Source of the DNA: Pedobacter kyonggii
GTDB taxonomy: Bacteria > Bacteroidota > Bacteroidia > Sphingobacteriales > Sphingobacteriaceae
Reading direction: 5' to 3'
Assembly (NCBI RefSeq): GCF_004310665.1
Contig: NZ_SIXF01000026.1
Span: 18,634-82,633 of the forward strand
DNA: 64,000 nucleotides
Of this stretch, positions 8,304 through 17,094 are shown in pieces. The position numbers and the translations under genes were made by a program. A model generated the notes under the pieces. It was not told the origin of the DNA. It saw nothing but the letters and a program-made list of their open reading frames with translations, and searched no databases. Position 1 is the first letter of the stretch. The number at the start of each line of letters is the position of its first letter.

Positions 8304-11300
8304 ATGCAACTTACTAGGTTAGAAATTAAAGGTTTTAAGAGCTTTGGCGATAAAGTGACCATCAATTTTAATGAGGGTGTTACCGCTATTGTTGGTCCTA
8401 ATGGTTGTGGAAAATCAAATGTAATAGACGCTATGCGCTGGGTTTTGGGCGAACAGAGTACCAAAGCACTTCGTTCAGAAAAGATGGAGAACATCATTTT
8501 CAACGGAACAAAAAACCGTAAGCAAGCCCAGCTTGCGGAGGTTTCCTTAAGCTTTGATAATACCAAGAACATCTTGCCAACAGCCTATTCACAGGTTACC
8601 GTAACCCGTAAACTCTATAGAAATGGCGATAGTGAGTACCGTTTAAATGATGTTCAATGTAGGTTAAAAGACATTACCGACCTTTTTCTGGATACCGGAA
8701 TCGGCTCTGATAGTTATTCGATCATTGAGCTGAAAATGGTTGATGAAATTATTACCAATAAAGAACATAGCCGCCGTTCTTTATTTGAAGAAGCATCGGG
8801 TATCTCGAAATACAAACTACGTAAAAAACAGACTTTCAGTAAGTTAAAAGATACAGAAACCGATTTAGAGCGGGTTGAAGATTTACTTTTCGAAATCGAA
8901 AAAAACCTTAAAACCCTAGAAAATCAGGCACGTAAAGCTGAACGTTATTACAAGTTGAAAGAGCAATACCGCGAATTGAGTGTTCAGTTGGCTACACACC
9001 GCATTGCCTTCTTCCGTACCGACTTAAATGCTTTAGAAACTCAGGAACAAAATCAGCTGGTAAACCGTACGGAACTCAGTACCAAAATAGATACGGGTGA
9101 AGCCGAACTGCAAAAACTGAAGCTAGGTAGTATCAGTCAGGAAAAGAACCTTTCTGTACAACAAAAGGCCACAAACGAGTTTGTTTCCAAAATCCGTGCT
9201 TATGAAAGTGAGAAAAAAGTAAAGAACGAACAGATGCGTTTTTTACAGGAAAAAGAAAGCCGTTTATCAGGGGAGCTCGAAAAAGATAAAAATCAGGTTA
9301 ACCACATTAAATACAACATTAAGCGTTTAAACGAAGAGGTTTTAACAGAAACTGAAGTTTTTAACCGCCTGGAATCTGATTTAAAAAGTTTAAAATCTAC
9401 GCTCGACACTTTACGCGAGCAACAGCAGACCGAGAAAAACAGGATTGATAACCTGATCAAATCTGTTAACGAGTTGCAAAACCAAGTATACCAGTCGCAA
9501 AAAGAAATTGATATCCTAAATATTCAAAAAGATGCGCTGGTGCAGGAAACCAACCGGAATGTGGATGATACCGAAACCAAAACATTAGAATTAAAGGCTT
9601 TCGATCATGCTTTGGCCGAACTCGATATTCAGGTTAGGGAAAAGCAAGCCAATATTAAAAACCTAACGGAAGCTGAAGAACTTTTAAAAGAAAAACTGGC
9701 TACTGCAGAAATCAATCTAAGTTCGAACAAGGAAAAATTGACGGCTGAAAACCGTAAAAAAGATGCCAAACAGAACGAATATAACCTGACCAAATCGCTG
9801 GTTGATAGTTTGGAGGGTTTTCCTGAATCGATCCGTTTTTTGAAGAAAAATAATGCTTTTGCTAAAAGTGCCCTGCTCCTTTCTGATATTTTATTCTGTA
9901 ATGAAGATTATCGCATAGCCATTGAGAATTACCTCGAACCGGTAATGAACCATTATGTGGTTGATCAGTATGCAGATGCTGTACAGGCCATTAACCTTTT
10001 AACCGATGCCAGCCGCGGACGGGCAAACTTTTTTATTTTAGAAAATGTACCCGATAAAAACTCAGTTATTGGCACGCATGAAGGACTTATTTCGGCTTTA
10101 TCAGTCATTGAAGTTGATAAAAAATACCAACACCTCTGCAATCTGCTTTTGCAAAATGTGTACATCGCAGTAGCTGAGCAAGAAAATTTGTTTAAAGCCA
10201 CACCAACAGATAGTTTAACCATTTTGGCTAAAAACGGGAAATATGCCCAAACCAAATTTACTCTGGCAGGTGGCTCTGTGGGTTTATTCGAAGGAAAAAG
10301 GATTGGTCGTGCTAAGAATTTAGAAAACCTGGCCAAAGAAATTAAAGCTTCAGAATCATTGATTAATCAGTATGATGCTGCAATTAAAGCTGAAACTAAT
10401 AACATATTTAACCTGAAAGAAGCTTCAAAAATCAATCAGATCAATGCTTTGCAGCAAGAAATGAACCGTTTAAACAACGAACATATTTCTGTGCAAACCC
10501 GTCGCGATCAGTACCAAGAGTTTATTACCACCAGCGAAAACCGTAAAACAGATATTGCACAAAAGATAGTATCCATAGAAAAAGCCTTATCGGAAAAATT
10601 GCCTGCATTGGTTCAATTGCAAAAAGATCAGCAAGAAGCGCATGTAAATTTGCAGGAACAACAACTTAATTATCAGGAAATTGCCGATCATGTAAACGAA
10701 AGCGCAGGCAAATATAACCAGGATAACATCCGTTTCCATCAACAACAAAATAAGTTATCAGGCTTAGAAAAAGATTTAGATTATCGTTTTGTACAGGAAG
10801 AAGCTTTAAATAAGCGCATAGCCCAAAACGATAAAGAATTACAGGAAGCACTGACCCAAATTACAACAACGTTGCAGCACACTGACCTGAATGATGATAC
10901 ACTTTTAGAGATGTATCAACAACGTGAAGAGATGGAAAAAGGGCTTGCAGAAGCTGAGCAAGCTTATTTCACAAGCAAAGGAAGCATTAACGAGGTTGAA
11001 AACGACCTGACCAATATCCGTAAAACCCGCGAAGAAACCGATTTCTTATTAACGGAGATTAAGGATAAAAAGAATGCATTAAAAATCGATCTGAATGCAT
11101 TAAAAGAACGTTTAGCCGTCGAATTCAACATCGACATCAACGATCTATTAGAATCAAATACCGAAATTGAAGCTTTAGAAAGTGAGTTCGATCTCCGCCA
11201 AAAGGTAGAGCGGATGAAACGTCAACTTGACGAATTTGGCGCCATTAACTCTATGGCAATGGAGGCCTTTAAAGAAATGGAAGAGCGTTATACTTTTATT

Positions 11301-11843
11301 CAGAACCAGAAAAAAGACCTTAATGCTGCAAAAACCGATCTTTTACAAACGATTAAGGAGATAGACGATACGGCTAAAGATAAATTTATGCAGGCCTTTA
11401 CCCAGGCCCGTGAGCATTTTATCGTAGTTTTCCGTTCTTTATTTAACGAAGAAGATAGCTGCGACCTGATTTTATCAGATATCAATAATCCTTTGGAGGC
11501 CGATATTGATATTATTGCCCGTCCGAAAGGGAAAAGACCTTTATCCATCAATCAGTTATCTGGTGGGGAAAAGACTTTAACGGCTACTGCACTATTGTTT
11601 TCACTTTATCTGCTAAAACCTGCTCCTTTCTGTATTTTCGATGAGGTTGATGCACCTTTGGATGATACCAACATTGATAAATTCAATAATATTATCCGTA
11701 AATTCTCCGATCAATCGCAGTTTATCATCGTATCGCACAACAAACGTACCATTGCCAGCACCGATATTATTTATGGGGTTACTATGGTAGAGCAGGGCGT
11801 TTCGAGGGTTGTAGCGGTAGATTTAAGAGAAGTCGCAGCTTAG
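8304..11843 (+). CDS. smc: Chromosome segregation protein SMC
   Basis: The SMC ATPase folds and organises the chromosome, acting as a dimer with ScpA and ScpB (not in this window). The 1179-residue length is normal. The N-terminal head has IKGFKSFGDKV and Walker A GPNGCGKSN at about residues 32-40. Long coiled coils flank a hinge at about residues 510-680, which contains the glycine-rich GGSVGLFEGKRIG. The C-terminal head has the signature LSGGEKTLTATALLFSLY and Walker B FCIFDEVDAPLDD. The start MQLTRLEIKGFKSFG is the family standard. It stands alone, divergent from an unknown gene. Confidence 0.97.
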   Translation: MQLTRLEIKGFKSFGDKVTINFNEGVTAIVGPNGCGKSNVIDAMRWVLGEQSTKALRSEKMENIIFNGTKNRKQAQLAEVSLSFDNTKNILPTAYSQVTVTRKLYRNGDSEYRLNDVQCRLKDITDLFLDTGIGSDSYSIIELKMVDEIITNKEHSRRSLFEEASGISKYKLRKKQTFSKLKDTETDLERVEDLLFEIEKNLKTLENQARKAERYYKLKEQYRELSVQLATHRIAFFRTDLNALETQEQNQLVNRTELSTKIDTGEAELQKLKLGSISQEKNLSVQQKATNEFVSKIRAYESEKKVKNEQMRFLQEKESRLSGELEKDKNQVNHIKYNIKRLNEEVLTETEVFNRLESDLKSLKSTLDTLREQQQTEKNRIDNLIKSVNELQNQVYQSQKEIDILNIQKDALVQETNRNVDDTETKTLELKAFDHALAELDIQVREKQANIKNLTEAEELLKEKLATAEINLSSNKEKLTAENRKKDAKQNEYNLTKSLVDSLEGFPESIRFLKKNNAFAKSALLLSDILFCNEDYRIAIENYLEPVMNHYVVDQYADAVQAINLLTDASRGRANFFILENVPDKNSVIGTHEGLISALSVIEVDKKYQHLCNLLLQNVYIAVAEQENLFKATPTDSLTILAKNGKYAQTKFTLAGGSVGLFEGKRIGRAKNLENLAKEIKASESLINQYDAAIKAETNNIFNLKEASKINQINALQQEMNRLNNEHISVQTRRDQYQEFITTSENRKTDIAQKIVSIEKALSEKLPALVQLQKDQQEAHVNLQEQQLNYQEIADHVNESAGKYNQDNIRFHQQQNKLSGLEKDLDYRFVQEEALNKRIAQNDKELQEALTQITTTLQHTDLNDDTLLEMYQQREEMEKGLAEAEQAYFTSKGSINEVENDLTNIRKTREETDFLLTEIKDKKNALKIDLNALKERLAVEFNIDINDLLESNTEIEALESEFDLRQKVERMKRQLDEFGAINSMAMEAFKEMEERYTFIQNQKKDLNAAKTDLLQTIKEIDDTAKDKFMQAFTQAREHFIVVFRSLFNEEDSCDLILSDINNPLEADIDIIARPKGKRPLSINQLSGGEKTLTATALLFSLYLLKPAPFCIFDEVDAPLDDTNIDKFNNIIRKFSDQSQFIIVSHNKRTIASTDIIYGVTMVEQGVSRVVAVDLREVAA

Positions 11844-11854
11844 CTCCGTATTTT

Positions 11855-11894
11855 CGTCTTTGCGAGAAGGCTTTTCAGCCGACGAAGCAATCTT
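11855..11894. repeat. Half copy of the CGTCATTGCGAG palindrome
   Basis: CGTCTTTGCGAGAAGG followed by CTTTTCAGCCGACGAAGCAATC matches the left half of the element at 3922-4017. No right half follows. It lies about 12 bases after the smc stop codon. Confidence 0.65.
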
Positions 11895-12002
11895 TTATTT
11901 GCATTTTTTCAATTAGAAAATGAAAGCCACTACAGTACTAAAAACAACGTTTTCCCTTCTATAATCTAATAATTAATATCTTTAAGAAAATTTAACGCGA
12001 TG

Positions 12003-12090
12003 GTCGTCCTTTCGAGCGGATTGCAACGAAGTCGAGAAATCTACTCCAATAGACCTCTCCATTCCGCAATGCTCCAGTCGGGATGACGAT
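12003..12090. repeat. Imperfect palindrome, GTCGTCCTTTCGAGCGG family
   Basis: The left arm is GTCGTCCTTTCGAGCGGATTG. The right arm ends CAGTCGGGATGACGAT. It contains AACGAAGTCGAGAAATCT, a motif typical of Bacteroidota intergenic palindromes. It ends just before the peptidase gene, and its last bases make the longer ATG at 12083 an unlikely start. Confidence 0.6.
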
Positions 12091-12112
12091 CCTAACTTAT
12101 TACAAAATAACC

Positions 12113-13087
12113 ATGAAAATCCTATATATTCTTCCCTTAGCCATGATGCTAAGCTGCTGTTCATCAGTAAAAAATCAAAATAATCCAACTTCTGGCAAAT
12201 TGGATACCCAATTATTAAAAGATGTTGAGGTATTATCATCAGATGCTTATCAAGGTAGAAAAACCGGAACAAAAGGCGCTGAAATGGCCAGGGCATACAT
12301 TATAGAAAGATTTCAAAAATTAGGATTAAAATCTTACCCTCAGCATGTAAACTATGCCCAGGAGTTCACTTTTAACGGAAGAGGCAATACGAAAATAAAT
12401 GGCACCAACATCATCGGCTACGTTCCGGGCAAAGGAACCAATGTTATTGTGGTATCTGCCCATTACGACCATTTAGGTGTAGTAAAAGGCGAAGTTTTTA
12501 ATGGTGCTGATGATAATGCATCGGGAACTGCAGGATTATTAAAAATTGCCGCCTACTTTGCTAAAAACAAACCAAATAACACGATCATTTTCGCGGCTTT
12601 CGATGCGGAAGAAATGGGCTTACAGGGTGCAAAGGCATTTGTAGGCAATCCACCAGTGCCAATTAATACTATCGCCATTGATTTAAACATGGATATGATC
12701 AGCCATAGTGATAAAGGTGAACTTTATGTCTGCGGGACTTTCAAATATCCTGATTTAAAGAAGTATGTAGATACGACTAAAACCAATATCAAATTGCTTT
12801 TCGGCCACGACGATCCAAAACAAGGTCACGATAATTGGACAAACCAAAGCGACCAAGGCGCATTTAATGCTAAAAATATCCCATTCTTATATTTTGGCGT
12901 AGAAGATCACAAAGATTACCACAAAGCCAGCGACGAATATTCTACCATTACCAAGCAATTTTTCAGCAATGCAGCAAGTGCTGTATTAGATGTTGTAAAA
13001 AGTATCGACAAACAAACCGGCTTACAACAGTTGTTAAAGGATAAAATGATCATGATGGACAATCCAAGAAAATCGGAAAGATTTTAA
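12113..13087 (+). CDS. M28 family metallopeptidase, predicted lipoprotein
   Basis: This predicted exported zinc aminopeptidase of the M28 family has 324 residues. The N-terminus MKILYILPLAMMLSCCSS is a short signal with a lipobox-like LSCC, so it is probably lipid-anchored. Metal-ligand motifs are present in order: SAHYDHLG, GADDNASGTAG, FDAEEMGLQGAKAF, then NMDMISH, with a late H in DHKDYHKASDEY. The ATG at 12113 is chosen because an upstream ATG at 12083 falls in a palindromic repeat and would bury the signal peptide. A strong terminator follows at 13110. Confidence 0.92.
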   Translation: MKILYILPLAMMLSCCSSVKNQNNPTSGKLDTQLLKDVEVLSSDAYQGRKTGTKGAEMARAYIIERFQKLGLKSYPQHVNYAQEFTFNGRGNTKINGTNIIGYVPGKGTNVIVVSAHYDHLGVVKGEVFNGADDNASGTAGLLKIAAYFAKNKPNNTIIFAAFDAEEMGLQGAKAFVGNPPVPINTIAIDLNMDMISHSDKGELYVCGTFKYPDLKKYVDTTKTNIKLLFGHDDPKQGHDNWTNQSDQGAFNAKNIPFLYFGVEDHKDYHKASDEYSTITKQFFSNAASAVLDVVKSIDKQTGLQQLLKDKMIMMDNPRKSERF

Positions 13088-13109
13088 CAAACTGATTGAT
13101 ATAAATCCA

Positions 13110-13136
13110 AACCTGCCCTATACGGCAGGTTTTTTT
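13110..13136 (+). terminator. Rho-independent terminator after the M28 peptidase gene
   Basis: AACCTGCC (13110-13117) pairs perfectly with GGCAGGTT (13124-13131) across a 6-base loop, followed by a T-run. Confidence 0.85.
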
Positions 13137-13198
13137 ATGCTTTATAAATTTTATAAGTAAAAATTATTTATCTGTATATCAAATAATTACAAATAAAA

Positions 13199-13264
13199 CT
13201 ACAAAAATAGTTTGTAAACTATTTTTGTAGTAGTAACTTCAATTAACCAAACTATAAAAATAGT
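13199..13264 (+). promoter_or_regulatory. BlaI-type operator and promoter
   Basis: A perfect 15-bp inverted repeat, CTACAAAAATAGTTT (13199-13213) and its complement (13216-13230), is separated by two bases. Its right arm contains TATTTTTG (13220-13227), a -7 box match. A second smaller dyad, ACTATAAAAATAGT, lies at 13251-13264 next to the start codon. TACA...TGTA half-sites within such dyads are the known target of BlaI/MecI repressors, so the downstream BlaI-like gene very probably regulates itself here. No good -33 element was found. Confidence 0.8.
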
Positions 13265-13268
13265 TGCT

Positions 13269-13640
13269 ATGATAAAAGAACTAACAAAAGCAGAAGAACA
13301 GATTATGCTCATCCTTTGGGAAATGGGCGAAGCCTTAGTAAAAGACGTTATCGAAAAAATGAACGAACCCAAACCCGCTTATAACACGGTTTCGACCGTA
13401 ATAAGGGTTTTAGAAACTAAAGGCTTTGTTGACCATAAAGCTATAGGCAATACGCATATCTACTTCCCCATTATAAAAGAAACTGATTATAAACGCTTTG
13501 CATTAGATAAGGTAATGAGCAACTATTTCGAAAACTCCTACGAGAGCCTGGTTTCTTTCTTGGTAAAAGAAAAAAGTATGGGTACTGAAGAACTCAATGA
13601 AATTATCCAATTGGCAGAGAAACTTAAAAAAGATAAGTAA
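13269..13640 (+). CDS. BlaI/MecI/CopY family transcriptional repressor
   Basis: This 123-residue winged-helix repressor begins with LTKAEEQIMLILWEMGEALVKDVIEKM, followed by the recognition segment PAYNTVSTVIRVLETKGFVDHKAIGNTHIYFP, both diagnostic of the family. The acidic C-terminal helices would form the dimer. It directly follows a 15-bp palindromic operator. The stop codon overlaps the start of the M56 peptidase gene (TAATG), so the two are translationally coupled. In known systems the M56 sensor cleaves the repressor upon a signal. No beta-lactamase gene is adjacent, so the inducing signal is unknown. Confidence 0.93.
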   Translation: MIKELTKAEEQIMLILWEMGEALVKDVIEKMNEPKPAYNTVSTVIRVLETKGFVDHKAIGNTHIYFPIIKETDYKRFALDKVMSNYFENSYESLVSFLVKEKSMGTEELNEIIQLAEKLKKDK

Positions 13641-15073
13641 TGAGCTGGTTATATTATTTACTCGAAGCAAATCTATATCTTATCCTATTTTATGGATTTT
13701 ATAGATTATTCCTCCACAGGGAAACCTTTTACAGGTTAAACAGATACTATCTGATTTTCAGCTCGATATCGGCATTTGTACTTCCATTTTTTCAGTTGGG
13801 ATTTTTAAAAGAAGAAATGGTAGTCGATTATTCTGGATATACTCAAATTGAAGTGCCGGTATCTGCTTTGAATATAGTAAATGCTCTTTTACTATTCTAT
13901 CTCACGATTTCTATCGTATTAACATTAAAAGTTTTGTGGGGATTAAGGCACATCGCAAAGTTAATGCGGAACGTCCGAAAAAATAAACAAAATGGTATCA
14001 CATTTATAGAGATCGAAAATTCAAAAATGGCATTTTCATTTTTCAATCTACTGTTTATTGATCCCGAAATGAATCAAAAAGCTACAGTATTAAAACACGA
14101 AATGGTTCATATCAAACAAAGGCATAGTCTCGACATTCTATTATTCGAAATGATACAAATCTCCAGTTGGTTCAATCCAATTATCTATTTAATTAAGAAC
14201 GATATCAGGCTCGTCCACGAATACCTTGCCGATGAGGCCACCACTAAAAAAGACATTACCAAATATGATTATGCTTTATTCCTGATCCAAAATTCTTATG
14301 GCAATCAAGAAGCTACAATTAGTAATCACTTTTTCAATTCGTCACTACTAAAAAATAGAATAAGTATGTTAAACCAAAAAAAATCGGCAAAATGGGCCAG
14401 GCTCAAATTGTTATTTATCATTCCACTAATTGGATCTATGCTGTTCTTATCTACGACAGCATTTACAAAAGACTATAATACTATCCAATTAGGGCAAAAA
14501 AAGGAAAGTTTAACCATTGTCCTTCAGGACACTACTAAGAAAAAGTCTGATAATAGGAGATTACCTCCACCACCAAAGGAACCATATACAGCCAAAGCCA
14601 AAAAAGTTACGGAAATAACGATAAATGAACCCATTATTAAAAAAGGCGACAAAAGGATACCACCGCCTCCACCCGTAGAACCCGGCTCCTTAAAAGCGAA
14701 AAAGCTTAGTGTACCAAAAGTAGACCAAGTTCGTTTTGCTCCTCCTATTGTTAAAAAAGGTGGAAAAAAGTTGCCCCCACCTGTTGTGAGGAAAGATAAA
14801 TCGGCATTGCCACCACCACCGCCGCCGATTGAGCCAAAACCAGAAAAAAAAGGGAATGACAATGAGCCAACTACGGTTAATCTTGTTCAAGCTACAGAGA
14901 CTAAGGTAATCAAGCGGGATCACACGTTATCCTCAGATCAAAAAGATATTAAAGAGGTAGCGGTGAAGGGATATGCTACTACTATAAATGCAAAAAAGAA
15001 AGGTGATGTAAACACAATCAGGGTAACACCCGTTAAAGAAATCACAATTACAGGTTATCCAAAAAAGCAATAA
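13640..15073 (+). CDS. M56 (BlaR1-like) membrane metallopeptidase with Pro-rich C-terminus
   Basis: This 477-residue sensor-protease-like protein has hydrophobic segments near residues 5-25, 35-55, 73-98 and 254-275. A cytosolic zinc site HEMVH is at residues 153-157, with downstream NDIRLVHEYLADEA supplying the further Glu. The M56 domain matches BlaR1/MecR1, which cleave their cognate repressor. Instead of a penicillin-binding sensor domain, the part after the last membrane helix is about 200 residues of repeated basic and Pro-rich segments (RRLPPPPKEP, KRIPPPPPVEP, KKLPPPVVRK, ALPPPPPPIEP). It is coupled to the BlaI-like gene by a TAATG overlap. The ligand is unknown. Confidence 0.9.
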   Translation: MSWLYYLLEANLYLILFYGFYRLFLHRETFYRLNRYYLIFSSISAFVLPFFQLGFLKEEMVVDYSGYTQIEVPVSALNIVNALLLFYLTISIVLTLKVLWGLRHIAKLMRNVRKNKQNGITFIEIENSKMAFSFFNLLFIDPEMNQKATVLKHEMVHIKQRHSLDILLFEMIQISSWFNPIIYLIKNDIRLVHEYLADEATTKKDITKYDYALFLIQNSYGNQEATISNHFFNSSLLKNRISMLNQKKSAKWARLKLLFIIPLIGSMLFLSTTAFTKDYNTIQLGQKKESLTIVLQDTTKKKSDNRRLPPPPKEPYTAKAKKVTEITINEPIIKKGDKRIPPPPPVEPGSLKAKKLSVPKVDQVRFAPPIVKKGGKKLPPPVVRKDKSALPPPPPPIEPKPEKKGNDNEPTTVNLVQATETKVIKRDHTLSSDQKDIKEVAVKGYATTINAKKKGDVNTIRVTPVKEITITGYPKKQ

Positions 15074-15709
15074 CTACTGCGGTACATAAACCACATATTT
15101 AGTCTCAAAAAAATCTTCTTCAAAATAAGCTGAAAGCGGGTATAACTCTGCTTTCAGTTTTGATTCTTTGATCTCTTCTGCCAAATCACCTCCTTTTAAA
15201 TACAAAATTCCATTCGGAATGGCGTTTAAGGAGTCTTTTTTAAATTTGCCCTGTATCCATGGATAAAATTCGCCCAAACGCGTAACCGCTCTCGATACCA
15301 CAAAATTAAATTTCTCCTTAATCTGCTCGGCTCTTAAATGGTCGCCCCTTAAATTCTCCAAACCTAATGCCGAAGCCACTTCTTTTACCACTTTAATCTT
15401 TTTTCCGATAGAATCGACCAGATAAAAATCTGTTTCAGGAAACAAAATGGCCAATGGTATGCCCGGAAACCCACCACCTGTACCTACATCTAAAACCGAT
15501 TCGCCAGCTTTAAAATTGCATACTTTAGCTATCCCCAACGAGTGCAGTACGTGGCGCTCATATAACTCTTCGATATCCTTTCTCGAAATTACATTAATCT
15601 GTGCATTCCAAAAGCTATATAAATCGAACAATTGCGAAAATTGAGCAATCTGTTTATCACTTAGGTTAGGAAAATATTTTAAAACGATATTGGGCTTTAC
15701 ATCAAGCAT
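15074..15709 (-). CDS. rsmG: 16S rRNA (guanine527-N7)-methyltransferase RsmG
   Basis: RsmG (GidB) methylates N7 of G527 in 16S rRNA using S-adenosylmethionine. The 211-residue length fits. The SAM-binding motif is VLDVGTGGGFPGIPLAILFPE, followed by LVDSIGKKIKVVKEVASALGL and the conserved VVSRAVTRLGEFYPW. The N-terminal helix pattern FSQLFDLYSFWNAQINVISRKDIEELYERHVLHSL is typical. Its end abuts the convergent M56 gene with no spacer. Confidence 0.96.
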   Translation of the reverse strand: MLDVKPNIVLKYFPNLSDKQIAQFSQLFDLYSFWNAQINVISRKDIEELYERHVLHSLGIAKVCNFKAGESVLDVGTGGGFPGIPLAILFPETDFYLVDSIGKKIKVVKEVASALGLENLRGDHLRAEQIKEKFNFVVSRAVTRLGEFYPWIQGKFKKDSLNAIPNGILYLKGGDLAEEIKESKLKAELYPLSAYFEEDFFETKYVVYVPQ

Positions 15710-15735
15710 ATTGTAATTGCTAAAGGATTATTGAA

Positions 15736-16863
15736 TTATTTCCAGTTTACTTTTTTCTTGCCAAACATGGCTAAAAATCCGTTCATGGTTAAAAACAGAA
15801 ACAAAAGTATGTCTAAAATCGGGAACCACCAACGCAAATCGCTATAGTTTAAGCGTTTCAGCACCTTCGGGTAGATAAAACACCTGATGATGATGCTTAA
15901 TCCGAGGATGCCCAAGGCTACATATTGCGCCTCACGACTGAAAAACATACATGCGGCAAAGGATGCATAAAACAAAAACTGAAAAACAATCTGAAGGCTC
16001 AAAATAAACTTGTGCTTTGATTTATAGAACTTTCCAGCGCCAAAATGACGCTTTTTCTGCCTCAGGTAACCTGCCCAGGTATTATTAGGTTCGCTCCAAA
16101 CATGGCTATCGCGGTGTAAACGGATCTCTGTATTGTATTTATTGGCGTGTGCGTTTACAAATAAATCATCATCGCCTGATGGGATATGCATGTGCGCTGC
16201 AAAGCCTTTATTTTTGAAAAAAAGCGATTTTTTATAGGCCATATTACGTCCAACCCCCATATACGGCATACCTTTTAAGGCGAAAGCCAGGTAATTTACA
16301 GCAGTAAAAAAGGTTTCGAACCGGATTAATGCATTTAGCAGACTTCTTTTTTTCATATAGGGCGAGTAGCCCAAAACGATTTCAGTATTTTCATCAGCAG
16401 GCTGCTGCATATCCATTAACCAATGCGCAGAAGCTGGTGTACAATCTGCATCAGTAAAAACCAACCAATCGTACTTAGCGGCCTTTATTCCCATGGTTAC
16501 CGCAAATTTCTTACCTGCTATAAATTTATCGTTATCTAAAATCTTAACTACTTTCAGGTTACGGTGTTTCTTCTCTAATTGTTCTAAAAACTCCTCTGTA
16601 CCATCCCAAGAGCGATCGTTAACCACCACAACTTCGAACTCCGGATAATCCTGGCTTAATAATGCAGGCAGATACTGCTCTAAATTTACAATTTCGTTTC
16701 GGGCACAAACAATTACACTTAATGGTTTTTGAGCAGAGAGTGGAATCTCCTCGATAGCTACATTGGCCAATTTCAAATGAACAAAAAGTACATAGTAAAG
16801 CTGAACCAAAAGGCAAAAGGCCAATATCGAGAGCAGAATAATTTCAAGCAGGGTTAATATCAC
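15736..16863 (-). CDS. Glycosyltransferase family 2, membrane-bound
   Basis: This processive-type GT2 enzyme of about 375 residues has an N-terminal membrane anchor (ILTLLEIILLSILAFCLLVQL). The nucleotide-sugar domain shows LSVIVCARNEIVNLEQYL, VVVVNDRSWDGTEEFLEQL and the D-x-D site FTDADCTPAS. Acceptor-side residues include SGDDDLFV and QKKRHFGAGKFYK, and two or three C-terminal helices follow. Substrate and product are unknown. The frame opens at a TTG at 16953, but the GTG at 16863 directly precedes the anchor and is preferred. It lies 26 bases upstream of rsmG on the same strand. Confidence 0.85.
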   Translation of the reverse strand: MILTLLEIILLSILAFCLLVQLYYVLFVHLKLANVAIEEIPLSAQKPLSVIVCARNEIVNLEQYLPALLSQDYPEFEVVVVNDRSWDGTEEFLEQLEKKHRNLKVVKILDNDKFIAGKKFAVTMGIKAAKYDWLVFTDADCTPASAHWLMDMQQPADENTEIVLGYSPYMKKRSLLNALIRFETFFTAVNYLAFALKGMPYMGVGRNMAYKKSLFFKNKGFAAHMHIPSGDDDLFVNAHANKYNTEIRLHRDSHVWSEPNNTWAGYLRQKKRHFGAGKFYKSKHKFILSLQIVFQFLFYASFAACMFFSREAQYVALGILGLSIIIRCFIYPKVLKRLNYSDLRWWFPILDILLFLFLTMNGFLAMFGKKKVNWK

Positions 16864-17094
16864 GATGGTAAAATAAACAGGCGCAAATTTCTCATTTTTA
16901 ATCTGTAAATCACTTTTATGTGGATAAAAAATTAAACAAAAATATGCCCTCAATTTTTGCTATTTTTGGCAGATTTTCGACGAGAAAAAACACATATAAA
17001 CCGCCAACCGTTAAAATAACAATTAGTTTTAATAAAATGTATTTTGATGGTGGTAAGCTCCACCTAACAATTGGAGAAAAATAAATAGAAACAG

